From contig NZ_BSRG01000001.1 in NCBI RefSeq assembly GCF_040363165.1, positions 342,689-406,688 on the forward strand: a stretch of 64,000 nucleotides of DNA. The letters run 5' to 3'. The DNA comes from Thermus sp. LT1-2-5. Its GTDB lineage: Bacteria > Deinococcota > Deinococci > Deinococcales > Thermaceae. This document shows, piece by piece, positions 56,102-64,000 of the stretch. Under the pieces are notes generated by a model. That model made no database searches. It was not told the origin of the DNA and worked only from the letters and a program-made list of their open reading frames with translations. Both the position numbers and the translations under genes were made by a program. Each line of letters begins with the position of its first letter. The first letter of the stretch is position 1.

Positions 56102-56882
56102 TCACTCAGCCACCTCCACCCGGTTTCTCCCCGTGTTCTTAGCTCCGTAGAGAGTGTGAGCCGCGCGAAAAAGGCTTTCCTCCTCTTCGCCAAACAGGTA
56201 TTCGGCCACGCCAAAACTTGCGGTCACGCCAAGACTTTGCGCCCCAATGGTTTGCCGAAGCCGCTCCGCCAAACGTTGCGCATCCTCTGTCCGCGTAGAA
56301 GGCAACAAAAGGGCAAATTCCTCCCCTCCCCACTGCGCTACCCCATCCTCCCGACACACCCTGGTTACAAGCAAACAAGCCACCCGACGCAAGGGCTCCC
56401 CTCATAACCGTGGCCTCGGGGAATGATCCAAGACGCCACGGTAAGTTGTCCCAGAAGCACAGTAGTCACGTACGCCAAAATAGCGCTTCTCTCTCGTCGC
56501 CCCAAACCCCCCCACGCCACCCTGCCGTACAGCAAAACCGTCCAGATAAGGGAATACCGCCAGGCCGCCCCCACCGGACGGGCAAAGGTAGCCAACAGAT
56601 AAGTGGCTGGGATCCAATTGCCAAACGAGAGGAATTGCCAACCTTCTACCCCCCTGTGTAAAGAGCGGGCAATCTCCAGTAGGAAATACACCCCGCTCCA
56701 TGAACCAAGTTACGGGGAGTCCGTCTAGGCCCCTGGGCATAGGCAGGGGCAAATACAGCCCCTACCGCCAAACAGCCAACAAGCTCCCATCCCGTGGGAG
56801 GAAGAATGACAAACCGGACCACCAAGCCACCGATAAGGCCCACCCAACTCAAGGCGTAAAGAAACCGAAACGTCGAGTCCAT
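56102..56882 (-). pseudogene. Decayed membrane diguanylate cyclase (GGDEF)
   Basis: Three frames join into one former protein. 56646-56882 encodes MDSTFRFLYALSWVGLIGGL plus further membrane segments. 56365-56691 continues with GVYFLLEIARSLHRG and RSAILAYVTTVLLGQLTVAS in another frame. 56102-56392 gives LRRVACLLVTRVCREDGVAQ then WGGEEFALLLPS and the end of a GGDEF domain. A frameshift lies near 56720. Between the membrane part and RRVACLL the first half of the GGDEF domain (the DxDxFKxxND region) is missing, so catalysis is impossible even with GGEEF intact. The 3' end overlaps the gamma-glutamyltransferase start region. Confidence 0.75.
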
Positions 56883-57030
56883 AGACCTGGACCCCAGTAT
56901 ACCAAGGACCTTCGCAGCCTCCTACGCCGCATCGCTAACAAGGACCTTGGGAAAGGAGCTACGCCCTCATTCCCTGGGACGGCTACATGGAGCAGGCGGA
57001 AGCGGTCCTAGCCGAGACCAGCAGGGCACC
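56883..57030 (+). other. Short intergenic region with a possible gene remnant
   Basis: On the plus strand a frame reads SYALIPWDGYMEQAEAVLAE and ends TSRAP, TAA at 57012-57014. This looks like a protein C-terminus, but an in-frame stop lies eight codons upstream. A one-base shift would join it to LRSLLRRIANKDLGKG. I cannot name the parent gene. It marks the junction between the housekeeping block and the exopolysaccharide cluster. Confidence 0.3.
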
Positions 57031-58917
57031 CTAAGCCGCCACGGACCCCTCTTTGGGTCTCAAGGCCTCCGCCACGAAGGCCCCCATCACCCCTAGCATG
57101 AGCCCTAGGACCACCGCCACGGCAAAGATGAGGGCCCGCTTGGGCGCCACCTTCTCATAGACGGGAAAGGCGGGGGCGATGATCTGGGCTAGGCTATTCT
57201 GCGAGCTTGCCAGTTCAATCTGGAGGTCCGTCTTCTTCTGGCTCAGGGCCAGGTAAGCGTTCTTGGCGAGCTCCAGGGCTTGGTTCACCTGGTCTTGCTC
57301 CACCTGCGCCCTGGCTACCCGCTCCCTAAGAAGCGCAATGCGCGCTTCCACCTGAGCTAGCCGCGCCTCGAGGGCCGCCTTCCGGGCCGAGAGCCGGGCC
57401 TCCTCCGCCTGGGCGTCGATGAGGGCCGAACGCAGGCGTTGGTACTCGGGGTTCGGGTTATCAAAGGCGAGATCGGAAGCGGTGAGCTGGGCAATCTGGT
57501 CGTAGCGGGCGCGGAAAGTTTCGTAAGCAGCCTTCTTGGTGTTGTACTCCAGGGTGATGGCCTCCTTCTCCCGCTCTTGGGTAGCGATTTGCCCTCGGAG
57601 AGTGTCCAGTCTTTCGCCTAACCTCTCCACCTCTTGCTTCAAGTTGTCCCCCTCCGCTCGCAGTGCGGAGATCTCCGCTCGCAACCCCACCGCCCGTTCC
57701 AAAAGGGGCCCATACGCCGGGTTTACCTCTTGCACCCGCAACTTTAGGTTCGCTAAGGCCGCCAGCCCCTCCTGCGCCACCGCTGCAGCCACCACGGGGT
57801 CCGCCACTACCTCCTTCAGCGCATCCAGCAATTTGGGCTCGCCCGCCAAAGCTGCCTCCACCTCCCGAAGCGCAGCTTGCTTAACCTCCTCATCGGTGGC
57901 GATTTGGACCAAACGCACACTCGCCTCGCTCAAGCGTTGTGCCAAGCGTTCTTGCTCCCTTTGCCACTCCGCCAAGCGTTCCCGCCTGCGAAAGCTTTCC
58001 AAGGCTTTAGCTGCCTGAACGTAAGCCTGCCGCGCCCGCTCCGTTTCCGCCTGGAGGGCACGCTTAGCCTCTTCCAGCCGCTTATTGATAATCGCCAGTT
58101 GCTCTGGGGAAGTGCCGATGGGCACGAGCCTGGCCTGCCGCGCCGCCTCGGCCTGAAGGCTTTCGATACGGCCCCGCACCGCCGCCAGGTCCCGCTCGAG
58201 GCCCGAACGCTCCTGGTCTAGGCTCACCCGCTCTCCCGTCTTGGCGTCCAGCTCCGCCCGGTCCTGTGCCAAAGTGCTAGCCCGTTGGAAGGCCTCCCAG
58301 CGGGCCTGGGCCTCGCGGTAAGCCTTCTCCGCAGGGGCAATCTGCTCCTCCAGAGCCTGAAGATTAGCCCGTAAGCGTGCCAGAGGTATCTCGTTAACTC
58401 GCCTGGTGATCGCCTCCGCCCACAGGTTAGCCGCCTTGGCCGCCACCTCGGGGCTGGGAGCCCGTACGGTCAAGGAGGCCACCACGGGAGGCACCTGGCC
58501 CTGGGGCACCACCTGCTGCCGCGGCGTCTCGTTCTTGATTTGGAAGTCCTTCACCATCCGCTCCAGACCCGGGGTGTTTCCCTGGTCCTGCCAAGCAGTG
58601 GGAAGCTTCCCCTCTTTCCGTAGAGCCTCCCATACCTCCCGCGTCACCTCGTCGGAAAAGGCAATGGCCCGGAGGCCCTCAAAGGTAACCAGGTTCTGCC
58701 CCTGCACCTGGATGCGCTGCTCCAGTTGCGCCTGCACCTGCACTGGGGCCACGTTCACCGTGGCGGTGGAGGCGTAGCGGGGCTCAGCGATGAAAAAGCC
58801 ATAGATAAGGGCCGCCACCCCGAAGACCAAGGGCAGGCCCAAAATCAGGTTCCGGTGCCGTTTGAGAACCTCAACGATATCGCGCAGCGAAAGCTCGTCC
58901 CCAGGAGTCTCCACCAT
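57031..58917 (-). CDS. Polysaccharide chain-length determinant (Wzz/GNVR type)
   Basis: 628 residues. A Wzz N-terminus (ELSLRDIVEVLKRHRNLILG, then a membrane span about 28-45 and the AEPRYASTATVNV start of the periplasmic domain). A very long coiled-coil region follows (about 190-560, rich in Glu, Arg, Ala and Leu heptads such as LRAEGDNLKQEVERLGERLD). A GNVR-like block and a second span (RALIFAVAVVLGLMLGVMGA, about 595) come next. There is no C-terminal tyrosine kinase domain; a separate BY-kinase would be needed for phosphorylation control. It sets the length of the exported polymer in the inner membrane. Last gene of the minus-strand exopolysaccharide cluster as present here. Confidence 0.85.
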   Translation of the reverse strand: MVETPGDELSLRDIVEVLKRHRNLILGLPLVFGVAALIYGFFIAEPRYASTATVNVAPVQVQAQLEQRIQVQGQNLVTFEGLRAIAFSDEVTREVWEALRKEGKLPTAWQDQGNTPGLERMVKDFQIKNETPRQQVVPQGQVPPVVASLTVRAPSPEVAAKAANLWAEAITRRVNEIPLARLRANLQALEEQIAPAEKAYREAQARWEAFQRASTLAQDRAELDAKTGERVSLDQERSGLERDLAAVRGRIESLQAEAARQARLVPIGTSPEQLAIINKRLEEAKRALQAETERARQAYVQAAKALESFRRRERLAEWQREQERLAQRLSEASVRLVQIATDEEVKQAALREVEAALAGEPKLLDALKEVVADPVVAAAVAQEGLAALANLKLRVQEVNPAYGPLLERAVGLRAEISALRAEGDNLKQEVERLGERLDTLRGQIATQEREKEAITLEYNTKKAAYETFRARYDQIAQLTASDLAFDNPNPEYQRLRSALIDAQAEEARLSARKAALEARLAQVEARIALLRERVARAQVEQDQVNQALELAKNAYLALSQKKTDLQIELASSQNSLAQIIAPAFPVYEKVAPKRALIFAVAVVLGLMLGVMGAFVAEALRPKEGSVAA

Positions 58918-58944
58918 AGCGCCCTCACTTTACCCCACAGCGCC

Positions 58945-60423
58945 TTAATATGCCCCCCTCCGGGTCAGCACCACCCAGAAAGTACGTGCCAGGATGTAGA
59001 GGTCCAACCACAAAGACCAGTTGCGAACATAATAACTATCCAATGCTACCCGTTCAGAATAAGAAGTGTCTGTACGTCCCGATACTTGCCATAATCCCGT
59101 AAGACCTGGCCATACCTGTATGTAGAGGTCGAAGGCAGTCCCATATTTCTTAACTTCGGCCTTCACAATCGGCCTGGGCCCAACTAGACTCATCTCTCCC
59201 TTAAGAACATTCCACAACTGAGGGAGTTCATCCAAACTACTTTTGCGCAAAATATGCCCCACTACCGGCAATATTCTCGGGTCCTTTTTCAACTTAAAGT
59301 TCTGTTCCCACTCGAGTCTTGCTTCACGATTATGCTCTAAATACTCTTGCAAACGCTTGTCGGCATCAAGGTACATTGTACGCAACTTCCAAATGCGAAA
59401 CACTTTCCCTTTGTACCCTACTCGCTCTTGCGAGTAAAAAGGTGGTCCCGGGCTGACCAACTGGATCAAAAGAGCAAAGAACACAATGATTGGAACACTA
59501 ACCACTAAACCCAGGATAGCCAAAAAGTAGTCAATCACTTTCTTAAGAATCTTGTTTCTTCGCAATAACAAATTCTTTTTCACTTCCAACGCTAAAACAC
59601 CCGCAAGATCCCTACCGGAAACCCAAAGGCTCTGCAAGCCAAGTAAGTCAGGTACCAAAATCACTTGGGAAAACGGCAGCTCCTGAAGAAGCTTAACTAA
59701 TCGCTCCCTTCCAACACCGGGCATAGCCACTATCGCTACCTGGACTCCCCTCCCTAGCCACCTCCCTGCCTGTTCTAAGGGGCCAAATACAGGCAACCCC
59801 TCCACTTCCTGGCCCCATTTCTTAGGATCGTCGTCTAAAAACCCAATAGGGTTAAGGCCTAGAACCTTTTCTCTTTGTAGGGCTCGCGCTACTAAAGCCC
59901 CCGTTTTGGCTGCACCCAAAATGAGAACCGGGGCACCCCAAATGCGCAGGCGGACCATTACCTCTCTAGATAAAGCCGAACCTAGGGGTACTAGAACTCC
60001 AGCATACCCCATAGCAAGAAGCAACACGCCCCGGAACCACCCATCCTTGAAGAAAAACCACTCCCACGCTATGAGGGTGAGGAACATCAACAACGTCACC
60101 TGTACTTCGCGCCGAAGCCTCTCCACCGGGGCAAGTCCATAGCCTGGGTATAGCCCAGCTAGAAAGTATCCGATAACAAAGACGAGAAGTCCAAAGACCA
60201 TGGAAACTAACGTATCCCGGGCAATGAAGCTGTGGAATACTCCAGCGAAGGGCAAGTGAGTGAAGTACCCGAGAAAAAGAGAGGCTTCCAAGGCGATAAC
60301 GTGGGCAACTATAAGGGGAATTACGGAGAAAACTCTTTGGCGCCTTAACCGGGTCAGTCCACCCAAGGATTCTGAAGACTCAGCCTGATTTTCCGTTCTC
60401 CCCACATCCCACTTTGCGTTCAT
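58945..60423 (-). CDS. Exopolysaccharide initiating glycosyl-1-phosphate transferase (WbaP type)
   Basis: 492 residues. Four N-terminal membrane spans (about 30-145), a Rossmann-like region (VLILGAAKTGALVARALQRE, about 171) and the C-terminal bacterial sugar transferase domain. The last carries KKVIDYFLAILGLVVSVPII, VGYKGKVFRIWKLRTMYLDA, the catalytic LRKSSLDELPQLWNVLKGEM, SLVGPRPI and GLTGLWQVSGRTDTSYSERV. It loads the first sugar phosphate onto undecaprenyl phosphate, starting repeat-unit assembly. The lower GC and different codon use compared with the chromosome around it point to acquisition with the cluster. Undecaprenyl-phosphate galactose- or glucose-phosphotransferase cannot be separated by eye. 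Confidence 0.9.
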   Translation of the reverse strand: MNAKWDVGRTENQAESSESLGGLTRLRRQRVFSVIPLIVAHVIALEASLFLGYFTHLPFAGVFHSFIARDTLVSMVFGLLVFVIGYFLAGLYPGYGLAPVERLRREVQVTLLMFLTLIAWEWFFFKDGWFRGVLLLAMGYAGVLVPLGSALSREVMVRLRIWGAPVLILGAAKTGALVARALQREKVLGLNPIGFLDDDPKKWGQEVEGLPVFGPLEQAGRWLGRGVQVAIVAMPGVGRERLVKLLQELPFSQVILVPDLLGLQSLWVSGRDLAGVLALEVKKNLLLRRNKILKKVIDYFLAILGLVVSVPIIVFFALLIQLVSPGPPFYSQERVGYKGKVFRIWKLRTMYLDADKRLQEYLEHNREARLEWEQNFKLKKDPRILPVVGHILRKSSLDELPQLWNVLKGEMSLVGPRPIVKAEVKKYGTAFDLYIQVWPGLTGLWQVSGRTDTSYSERVALDSYYVRNWSLWLDLYILARTFWVVLTRRGAY

Positions 60424-60440
60424 AGCCGAACTCCCCCTTT

Positions 60441-61589
60441 TTAAACACGAACACCTAACATATCTTGGTAAAGCTCCAATACCTCGCCAACCATACGCTC
60501 CACTGAAAACCCCTCCGCAAGCTTTTTGCTTTGCATTCCCATGGAATGGCGCAGCACCTCATCAGCTAGCAGCAGCCTCAAGGCCTCTACCAGAGCTTCA
60601 ACGTCCCCTGGCGGAATTATAAGGGCATTTCTTTCTGTGGCTACCCGAGATACAGAGGGTAGGTTTGTAGCTACCAAAGGAAGCCCTTCTGCTGCAGCTT
60701 CCAATAATGCATACGGCAAGCCTTCATATGAACTCGGCAAAACAAAGACGTCCATCCCTTTCATGGCCCTTCTGCCTTCCATAAAGCCCGCCCAGATTAC
60801 GTCAACGCCTAACTCTTCAGCCAATCGTTTTAACTCCCCTTCCAACGCACCGCGTCCAACGATCACCAAACGAGCCTTCGGATGCTCACGCGCCACCTTG
60901 GCAAAGGCTTTAAGCAGCGTCTGGGGAGACTTTTGAGGATCCAAGCGGCCCACAAAGCCCACTACCACATCGTCCTCCTCCACCCCCCAAGCGCGGCGCA
61001 CCTCCTCCCGAACCCCCGGCTGAGGTTCGTCAAGGCGAATACCGTGCAGGATTACCCTCACCTTGGTCCTTGGGTACCCCAGCCGAAAAGCTTCCTCCGC
61101 ATCCTGGTCCGCCACCGCAACCAGCCGGTCCGTGAGCAAGGATAACCCTCGCTCCACCATCTCGTAGAGCCAAAGACTTCCTGCTCCAAACTCCTGGAAT
61201 TCCCGGACAAAGCGAGCCAAAGTAACGAAACCATGGGGCGTATACACCACCGGTGGCCCACCCAATAGACGGAGAAGCCGCGCAAGGGCTCCGGCCTTAG
61301 AACTGTGACCATGCACCAGGTCAAATGGGCCTTTCTGCGCCAAGTAACGGCGCAGGCTAAGCAATGCTTGGAGATCGCTCGGGTGAGGAGAACGCCGCAT
61401 GGGAACCTCCACCAAGTGCACCCCTGCCGCTATTAAATTCTCTAGGCCCTTCTCCCAAATCGCATCCGCACGAAGGGGAGAGTACGCCAGGTGAACGTCC
61501 ACACCTCGGCGAGCAAGGCCCTCACACAAGTCCACTACATGGCGGGCAGTGCCACCGCCTGTGGCCTCCAGGATGTGGAGAACCCTCAT
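60441..61589 (-). CDS. Glycosyltransferase family 4
   Basis: 382 residues from the ATG at 61589 (MRVLHILEATGGGTARHVVD). This start is preferred because it overlaps the upstream stop as TGATG and leaves about 9 nt to GGAGGGG; the ATG three codons earlier touches that site. GT-B fold: EATGGGTARHVVDLCEGLAR at the N-terminus, VGFVGRLDPQKSPQTLLKAF (about 209) and the donor-binding EX7E-type block in VFVLPSSYEGLPYALLEAAA (about 290). Retaining enzyme, probably adding a sugar to the lipid-linked repeat unit; sugar unknown. Confidence 0.87.
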   Translation of the reverse strand: MRVLHILEATGGGTARHVVDLCEGLARRGVDVHLAYSPLRADAIWEKGLENLIAAGVHLVEVPMRRSPHPSDLQALLSLRRYLAQKGPFDLVHGHSSKAGALARLLRLLGGPPVVYTPHGFVTLARFVREFQEFGAGSLWLYEMVERGLSLLTDRLVAVADQDAEEAFRLGYPRTKVRVILHGIRLDEPQPGVREEVRRAWGVEEDDVVVGFVGRLDPQKSPQTLLKAFAKVAREHPKARLVIVGRGALEGELKRLAEELGVDVIWAGFMEGRRAMKGMDVFVLPSSYEGLPYALLEAAAEGLPLVATNLPSVSRVATERNALIIPPGDVEALVEALRLLLADEVLRHSMGMQSKKLAEGFSVERMVGEVLELYQDMLGVRV

Positions 61590-62389
61590 CAAAGCCATCC
61601 CCTCCGACCTTCAAGACGCTGCTTAAGCCAGCGCACCCACGGAACGGGAACCACCAGAAGCAAGGCATTTTTCACTAAACCCAACCAGCTTTCCCTTACC
61701 CAAGGGTCAAAGTAACGGACCATAATGCGCAAACGACTCCACACCTGCTTTCGCCGCTTTGTAAGGGAGATACCTCGAGGATTCACATGGCACCGCAGGA
61801 CAACCCTTTCCAAGTTTGCGACAGGATATCGCCTAGTAATTCGGAAAAAAAGCTCAAAATCCTCTGCTGCCTCGTACGCCTCCGAGTACAAACCCACCTC
61901 TCTAAGCACCGAAGCCCTAAACATCACAGCGGGATGGATGAAACAACTTCGAGCATGCATGATCCGGCGAATATCCTCGTATTTTGTGGGGAAACGCTCC
62001 CTAAAAACCTCCCTTCCCTCATCGTCCACAAACTCCACCTGCCCGCCCACAAGCGCATACTCTGGATTTTTATCCAAAAATTCCATCTGATGGAGGAATC
62101 GGCCAGGTAAGCTTACATCCCCAGCATCTAAGCGGGCTACGTATTCATAACCACGCTCCAGAATCCAGTTAAGCCCGTAATTTAGGGCTCGTTCAATGCC
62201 TACATTCTGCTCCAGCCGAAGCAAGTAGCCCTTATGCTCCCCAGGTAGGTTAGGCAGCTGAATGGGCGGTTGGCTACCGTCATCCACCACGACTATATCC
62301 AAGGGAACCTCTGCAGGTAGCGTGGACAGGGATTTTTCCAGCCCAGCCTGATCCTTGTACACGGGTATTAGCACGGCAATCCTATTCAT
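61589..62389 (-). CDS. Glycosyltransferase family 2
   Basis: 266 residues from the ATG at 62389 (MNRIAVLIPVYKDQAGLEKS). The ribosome binding site AGGTGGT lies over the stop of the upstream polymerase gene. GT-A fold: VLIPVYKDQAGL, IVVVDDGSQPP (about 34), the DxD-like VARLDAGDVSLPGRF (about 85) and the acceptor-loop EAAEDFELFFRITRRYPV (about 174) are all in order. The C-terminus is basic with one hydrophobic stretch (VKNALLLVVPVPWVRWL), possibly a membrane contact. Likely builds the repeat unit together with the GT4 enzyme. Confidence 0.88.
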   Translation of the reverse strand: MNRIAVLIPVYKDQAGLEKSLSTLPAEVPLDIVVVDDGSQPPIQLPNLPGEHKGYLLRLEQNVGIERALNYGLNWILERGYEYVARLDAGDVSLPGRFLHQMEFLDKNPEYALVGGQVEFVDDEGREVFRERFPTKYEDIRRIMHARSCFIHPAVMFRASVLREVGLYSEAYEAAEDFELFFRITRRYPVANLERVVLRCHVNPRGISLTKRRKQVWSRLRIMVRYFDPWVRESWLGLVKNALLLVVPVPWVRWLKQRLEGRRGWL

Positions 62390-62393
62390 ATAA

Positions 62394-63458
62394 TCACCAC
62401 CTATCAAAGATCGTCCGGTACGGTAAGAAGGGCGTCAACGTCCCCGTCAGTTGCCCATCATAATCTACCAGAAAATTTCTATAAACTGCCACCGCGCCTA
62501 ATACGCCTGCTACAATCAGGGCCCGAATAAACACCCTGTCTGGCGCTAGTTTCCACCGTTCATATTCCCGTAATAGCACCAGCGGAGCAACGAAGGTCAT
62601 AAGTTCCAGAAAGCGTAACCCCGCATACGAAACCATCGCCAGAACTTGAAAAACGACGGAAGGACCCACTACCCAAAAAAACATGCGCACTTTCTGCGCT
62701 AAGGGCACCGACGACATAGCAAAAGCAATCCAAAGGAAAATGACTAGGGCAAAACGCGACAAACCCGAGAAAGAGAAGGGGGTTTCATAGTCAGAGTAAA
62801 GGGAAAGCTTTGCTTCAAAATATTCGAAGCGAAGCCCAAGCATCGCCACCATCAGTAGGACTCCAACGCCTATAAAGAAGAGCCCACGCGAAGTCTTCCA
62901 CTTTAATTCTGGGAGAAAAAGCAAGGCCAGGACAAAAACCATGCTGTAATGGAACAAAACCGCCAGAATAGCTAGAATACCTGCGGATAGCCAGCTATTG
63001 CGCCGAAAAGCTTGCCACGCTAAAAGGACAAAAGCAAGGCCAAAGCCCGCTCGAACCGCGTTCATCCCATACTGGTAGATGAACAAGGGAAAGAAATAGG
63101 AGACAAAAAAGAGAAGCTCTAGACGATCTGCTCGAATAAGAAAAATACACAAAAGGACAACAAACAAAGCACCCAGCACCCGGAGCGCAACCACCTCTGA
63201 CCCGGTCAGCCATAGTAACGCCTTTGAAAGCAACACGAAGCCCGGCTCCCACCCCTCTAACCAGAAACCGCCTGCACCCTCCAAAAGGTCCCGTAGAGCC
63301 AGCTCGTAAATCCCATACGTATCCGTGCCGCTATCACGAATTGTTATCAAAACGCCAGCAAATAGCAGCGCAGGGAAGAAAACAAGCCGATTACGCAGCC
63401 CAGCATGCCACAGCAATAAGCCCCAGTAATTAAGAGCCCATCCAACTATATAGACCAC
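62394..63458 (-). CDS. EpsG/Wzy-like polysaccharide polymerase
   Basis: 354 residues, GTG start. About ten hydrophobic spans with polar loops. IRDSGTDTYGIYELALRDLL followed by GWEPGFVLLSKALLWLTGSE (about residues 40-85) is the EpsG-family pattern (RDxGxDxxxY and EPGF). FPLFIYQYGMNAVRAGFGLA (about 128) has the conserved RxG seen in these polymerases. Predicted to polymerise undecaprenyl-linked repeat units at the outer face of the inner membrane. Overlap or near-overlap with both neighbours. AT-rich relative to the rest of the window. Confidence 0.82.
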   Translation of the reverse strand: MVYIVGWALNYWGLLLWHAGLRNRLVFFPALLFAGVLITIRDSGTDTYGIYELALRDLLEGAGGFWLEGWEPGFVLLSKALLWLTGSEVVALRVLGALFVVLLCIFLIRADRLELLFFVSYFFPLFIYQYGMNAVRAGFGLAFVLLAWQAFRRNSWLSAGILAILAVLFHYSMVFVLALLFLPELKWKTSRGLFFIGVGVLLMVAMLGLRFEYFEAKLSLYSDYETPFSFSGLSRFALVIFLWIAFAMSSVPLAQKVRMFFWVVGPSVVFQVLAMVSYAGLRFLELMTFVAPLVLLREYERWKLAPDRVFIRALIVAGVLGAVAVYRNFLVDYDGQLTGTLTPFLPYRTIFDRW

Positions 63459-63460
63459 AG

Positions 63461-63713
63461 TTATCCTCGCACGCTTTTGGTGCGCTTACCAGATGCTTCT
63501 TCGTACGAAACCAAGTTGCCGCTAAGTCCCAACCATGCTGCCCGAGCCCAGAAAACAAGGCCATTCCAGTCCCAACGGCGTACCCCCAAGAAAAACCAAA
63601 GATGCCGCACTAGGTCAAAAAGCACTCTTATGGGCCAGAATGGGTAATACTTCCGGAAAACATACATCCGATTGCGGAACATGTAGTAATCTTTACGTGG
63701 ATTCCCCGGTCGT
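63461..63713 (-). pseudogene. C-terminal remnant of a glycosyltransferase, cut by an IS
   Basis: About 83 codons remain: RPGNPRKDYYMFRNRMYVFR, KYYPFWPIRVLFDLVRHLWF and WDWNGLVFWARAAWLGLSGN. The RNRMYVFRKYYP pattern and the following membrane-associated helix are typical of the tail of rhamnosyltransferase-like GT2 enzymes. The frame has no start of its own; at about 63714 the sequence changes to the end of an IS256-type element. The catalytic domain is therefore missing on this side, and the cluster has lost one transferase unless the other half functions beyond the element. Confidence 0.7.
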
Positions 63714-64000
63714 GTCAAGAGTTATGTGTAAGAGTCTGTGTACGGGGGGCATACCGCTCCTGAAGCATCTTCTCCAGCACCTCCTTCACCTCCGAGAACC
63801 CCTTTAGTTTCCGTTCTGCCCACCTCCCTTCCTGCCTCTCCGACTCCAGGTAAAGAAGCTTGTACACCGCCTCTTCCTTAGGAAACTTGTGGTCCCGCAC
63901 CTTCGTCCCACGCCGCACTTCCCGGATAAACCGCTCCATCAGGTTGGTGCTCCGCAGGTACGGCCAAAGCACCTTGGGGTACCCGTAGAACCGCAGGAAG
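63714..64000 (-). mobile_element. IS256-family insertion sequence, end only
   Basis: One end of the element lies at about 63714. GTCAAGAGTTATGTGTAAGA, then GTCTGTG (63714-63740), is the likely terminal inverted repeat, since it covers the last transposase codons and abuts glycosyltransferase sequence. The other end is outside the window, so the repeat and any target duplication cannot be confirmed. Elements of this type are common in Thermus genomes. Confidence 0.7.
63715..64000 (-). CDS. IS256-family (Mutator-type) transposase, C-terminal part
   Basis: 95 residues visible, open to the window edge, so the gene begins outside. VLWPYLRSTNLMERFIREVR and RGTKVRDHKFPKEEAVYKLL match the C-terminal block of IS256-type DDE transposases, in which the last catalytic Glu of the DDE triad lies in the ER/E region just before the REVRRGTK motif. 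The rest is a charged helical tail ending RTQTLTHNS. No frameshift seen in the visible part, so the element may be active. Confidence 0.85.
   Translation of the reverse strand, partial: FLRFYGYPKVLWPYLRSTNLMERFIREVRRGTKVRDHKFPKEEAVYKLLYLESERQEGRWAERKLKGFSEVKEVLEKMLQERYAPRTQTLTHNS

Overview
The window is about 64 kb of very GC-rich bacterial DNA that reads as Thermus (Deinococcota). The grounds are the strong preference for G or C in third codon positions, dense gene packing with ATGA or TGATG overlaps, many starts with little or no leader, and gene families familiar from Thermus: carotenoid glycosyl/acyl transfer, type 2 IPP isomerase, HpaBC, DUF11 surface proteins and an IS256-type element. 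I see no rRNA, tRNA, CRISPR array or replication origin.

Layout. (1) 1-4563: the end of an acyltransferase gene, a membrane GT2 glycosyltransferase, a CrtI-type desaturase and type 2 IPP isomerase. This looks like carotenoid glucoside-ester (thermozeaxanthin-type) synthesis, interrupted by a DUF433/DUF5615 toxin-antitoxin pair. (2) 4625-19062: a 14.4 kb locus of five exported proteins built from DUF11 and SdrD-B-like repeats. One of them, of 1798 residues, ends in a predicted outer-membrane beta-barrel. Two transcription units are separated by a perfect hairpin terminator, and both are preceded by tandem 11-bp repeats of Pho-box type. This is the most system-like and least described part of the window. 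(3) 19059-23568: a DUF523/DUF1722 gene, a decayed fragment, pyruvate phosphate dikinase and a thioredoxin-fold protein. (4) 23602-39960: an MFS exporter, then a long minus-strand aromatic-acid block. It holds SDR and hotdog enzymes, PaaK, PaaI, a Liv-type ABC importer with a permease-ATPase fusion, and the 4-hydroxyphenylacetate meta-cleavage genes hpaD, hpaC, hpaB, hpaE, hpaG and a DapA-family aldolase. A PucR-type regulator is divergent from it. The liv/paa half has its own promoter with a TetR-type operator.

(5) 39962-49946: housekeeping genes. These are a small exported protein, a barrel protein without a start codon lying between two copies of a CRP-like dyad, serA, two tandem degV genes, dtd, a fatty acid desaturase, purH, a YqeY protein, a Nudix hydrolase and a class III aminotransferase. 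(6) 49974-56105: a BMP-type (nucleoside-like) ABC importer behind a gamma-glutamyltransferase. (7) 56102-64000: a decayed diguanylate cyclase, then a lower-GC exopolysaccharide cluster (Wzz, WbaP-type transferase, GT4, GT2, EpsG/Wzy-like polymerase). It ends in a glycosyltransferase cut by an IS256-family element that runs off the window.

How the parts work together. Aromatic acids would enter through the Liv transporter. Phenylacetate would be activated by PaaK, while 4-hydroxyphenylacetate would be hydroxylated by HpaBC and ring-opened by HpaD, then processed by HpaE, HpaG and the aldolase. Three modules act at the cell surface: the carotenoid ester genes, the DUF11 locus and the exopolysaccharide cluster. 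All functions are inferred from reading sequence and motifs; no database search was run.
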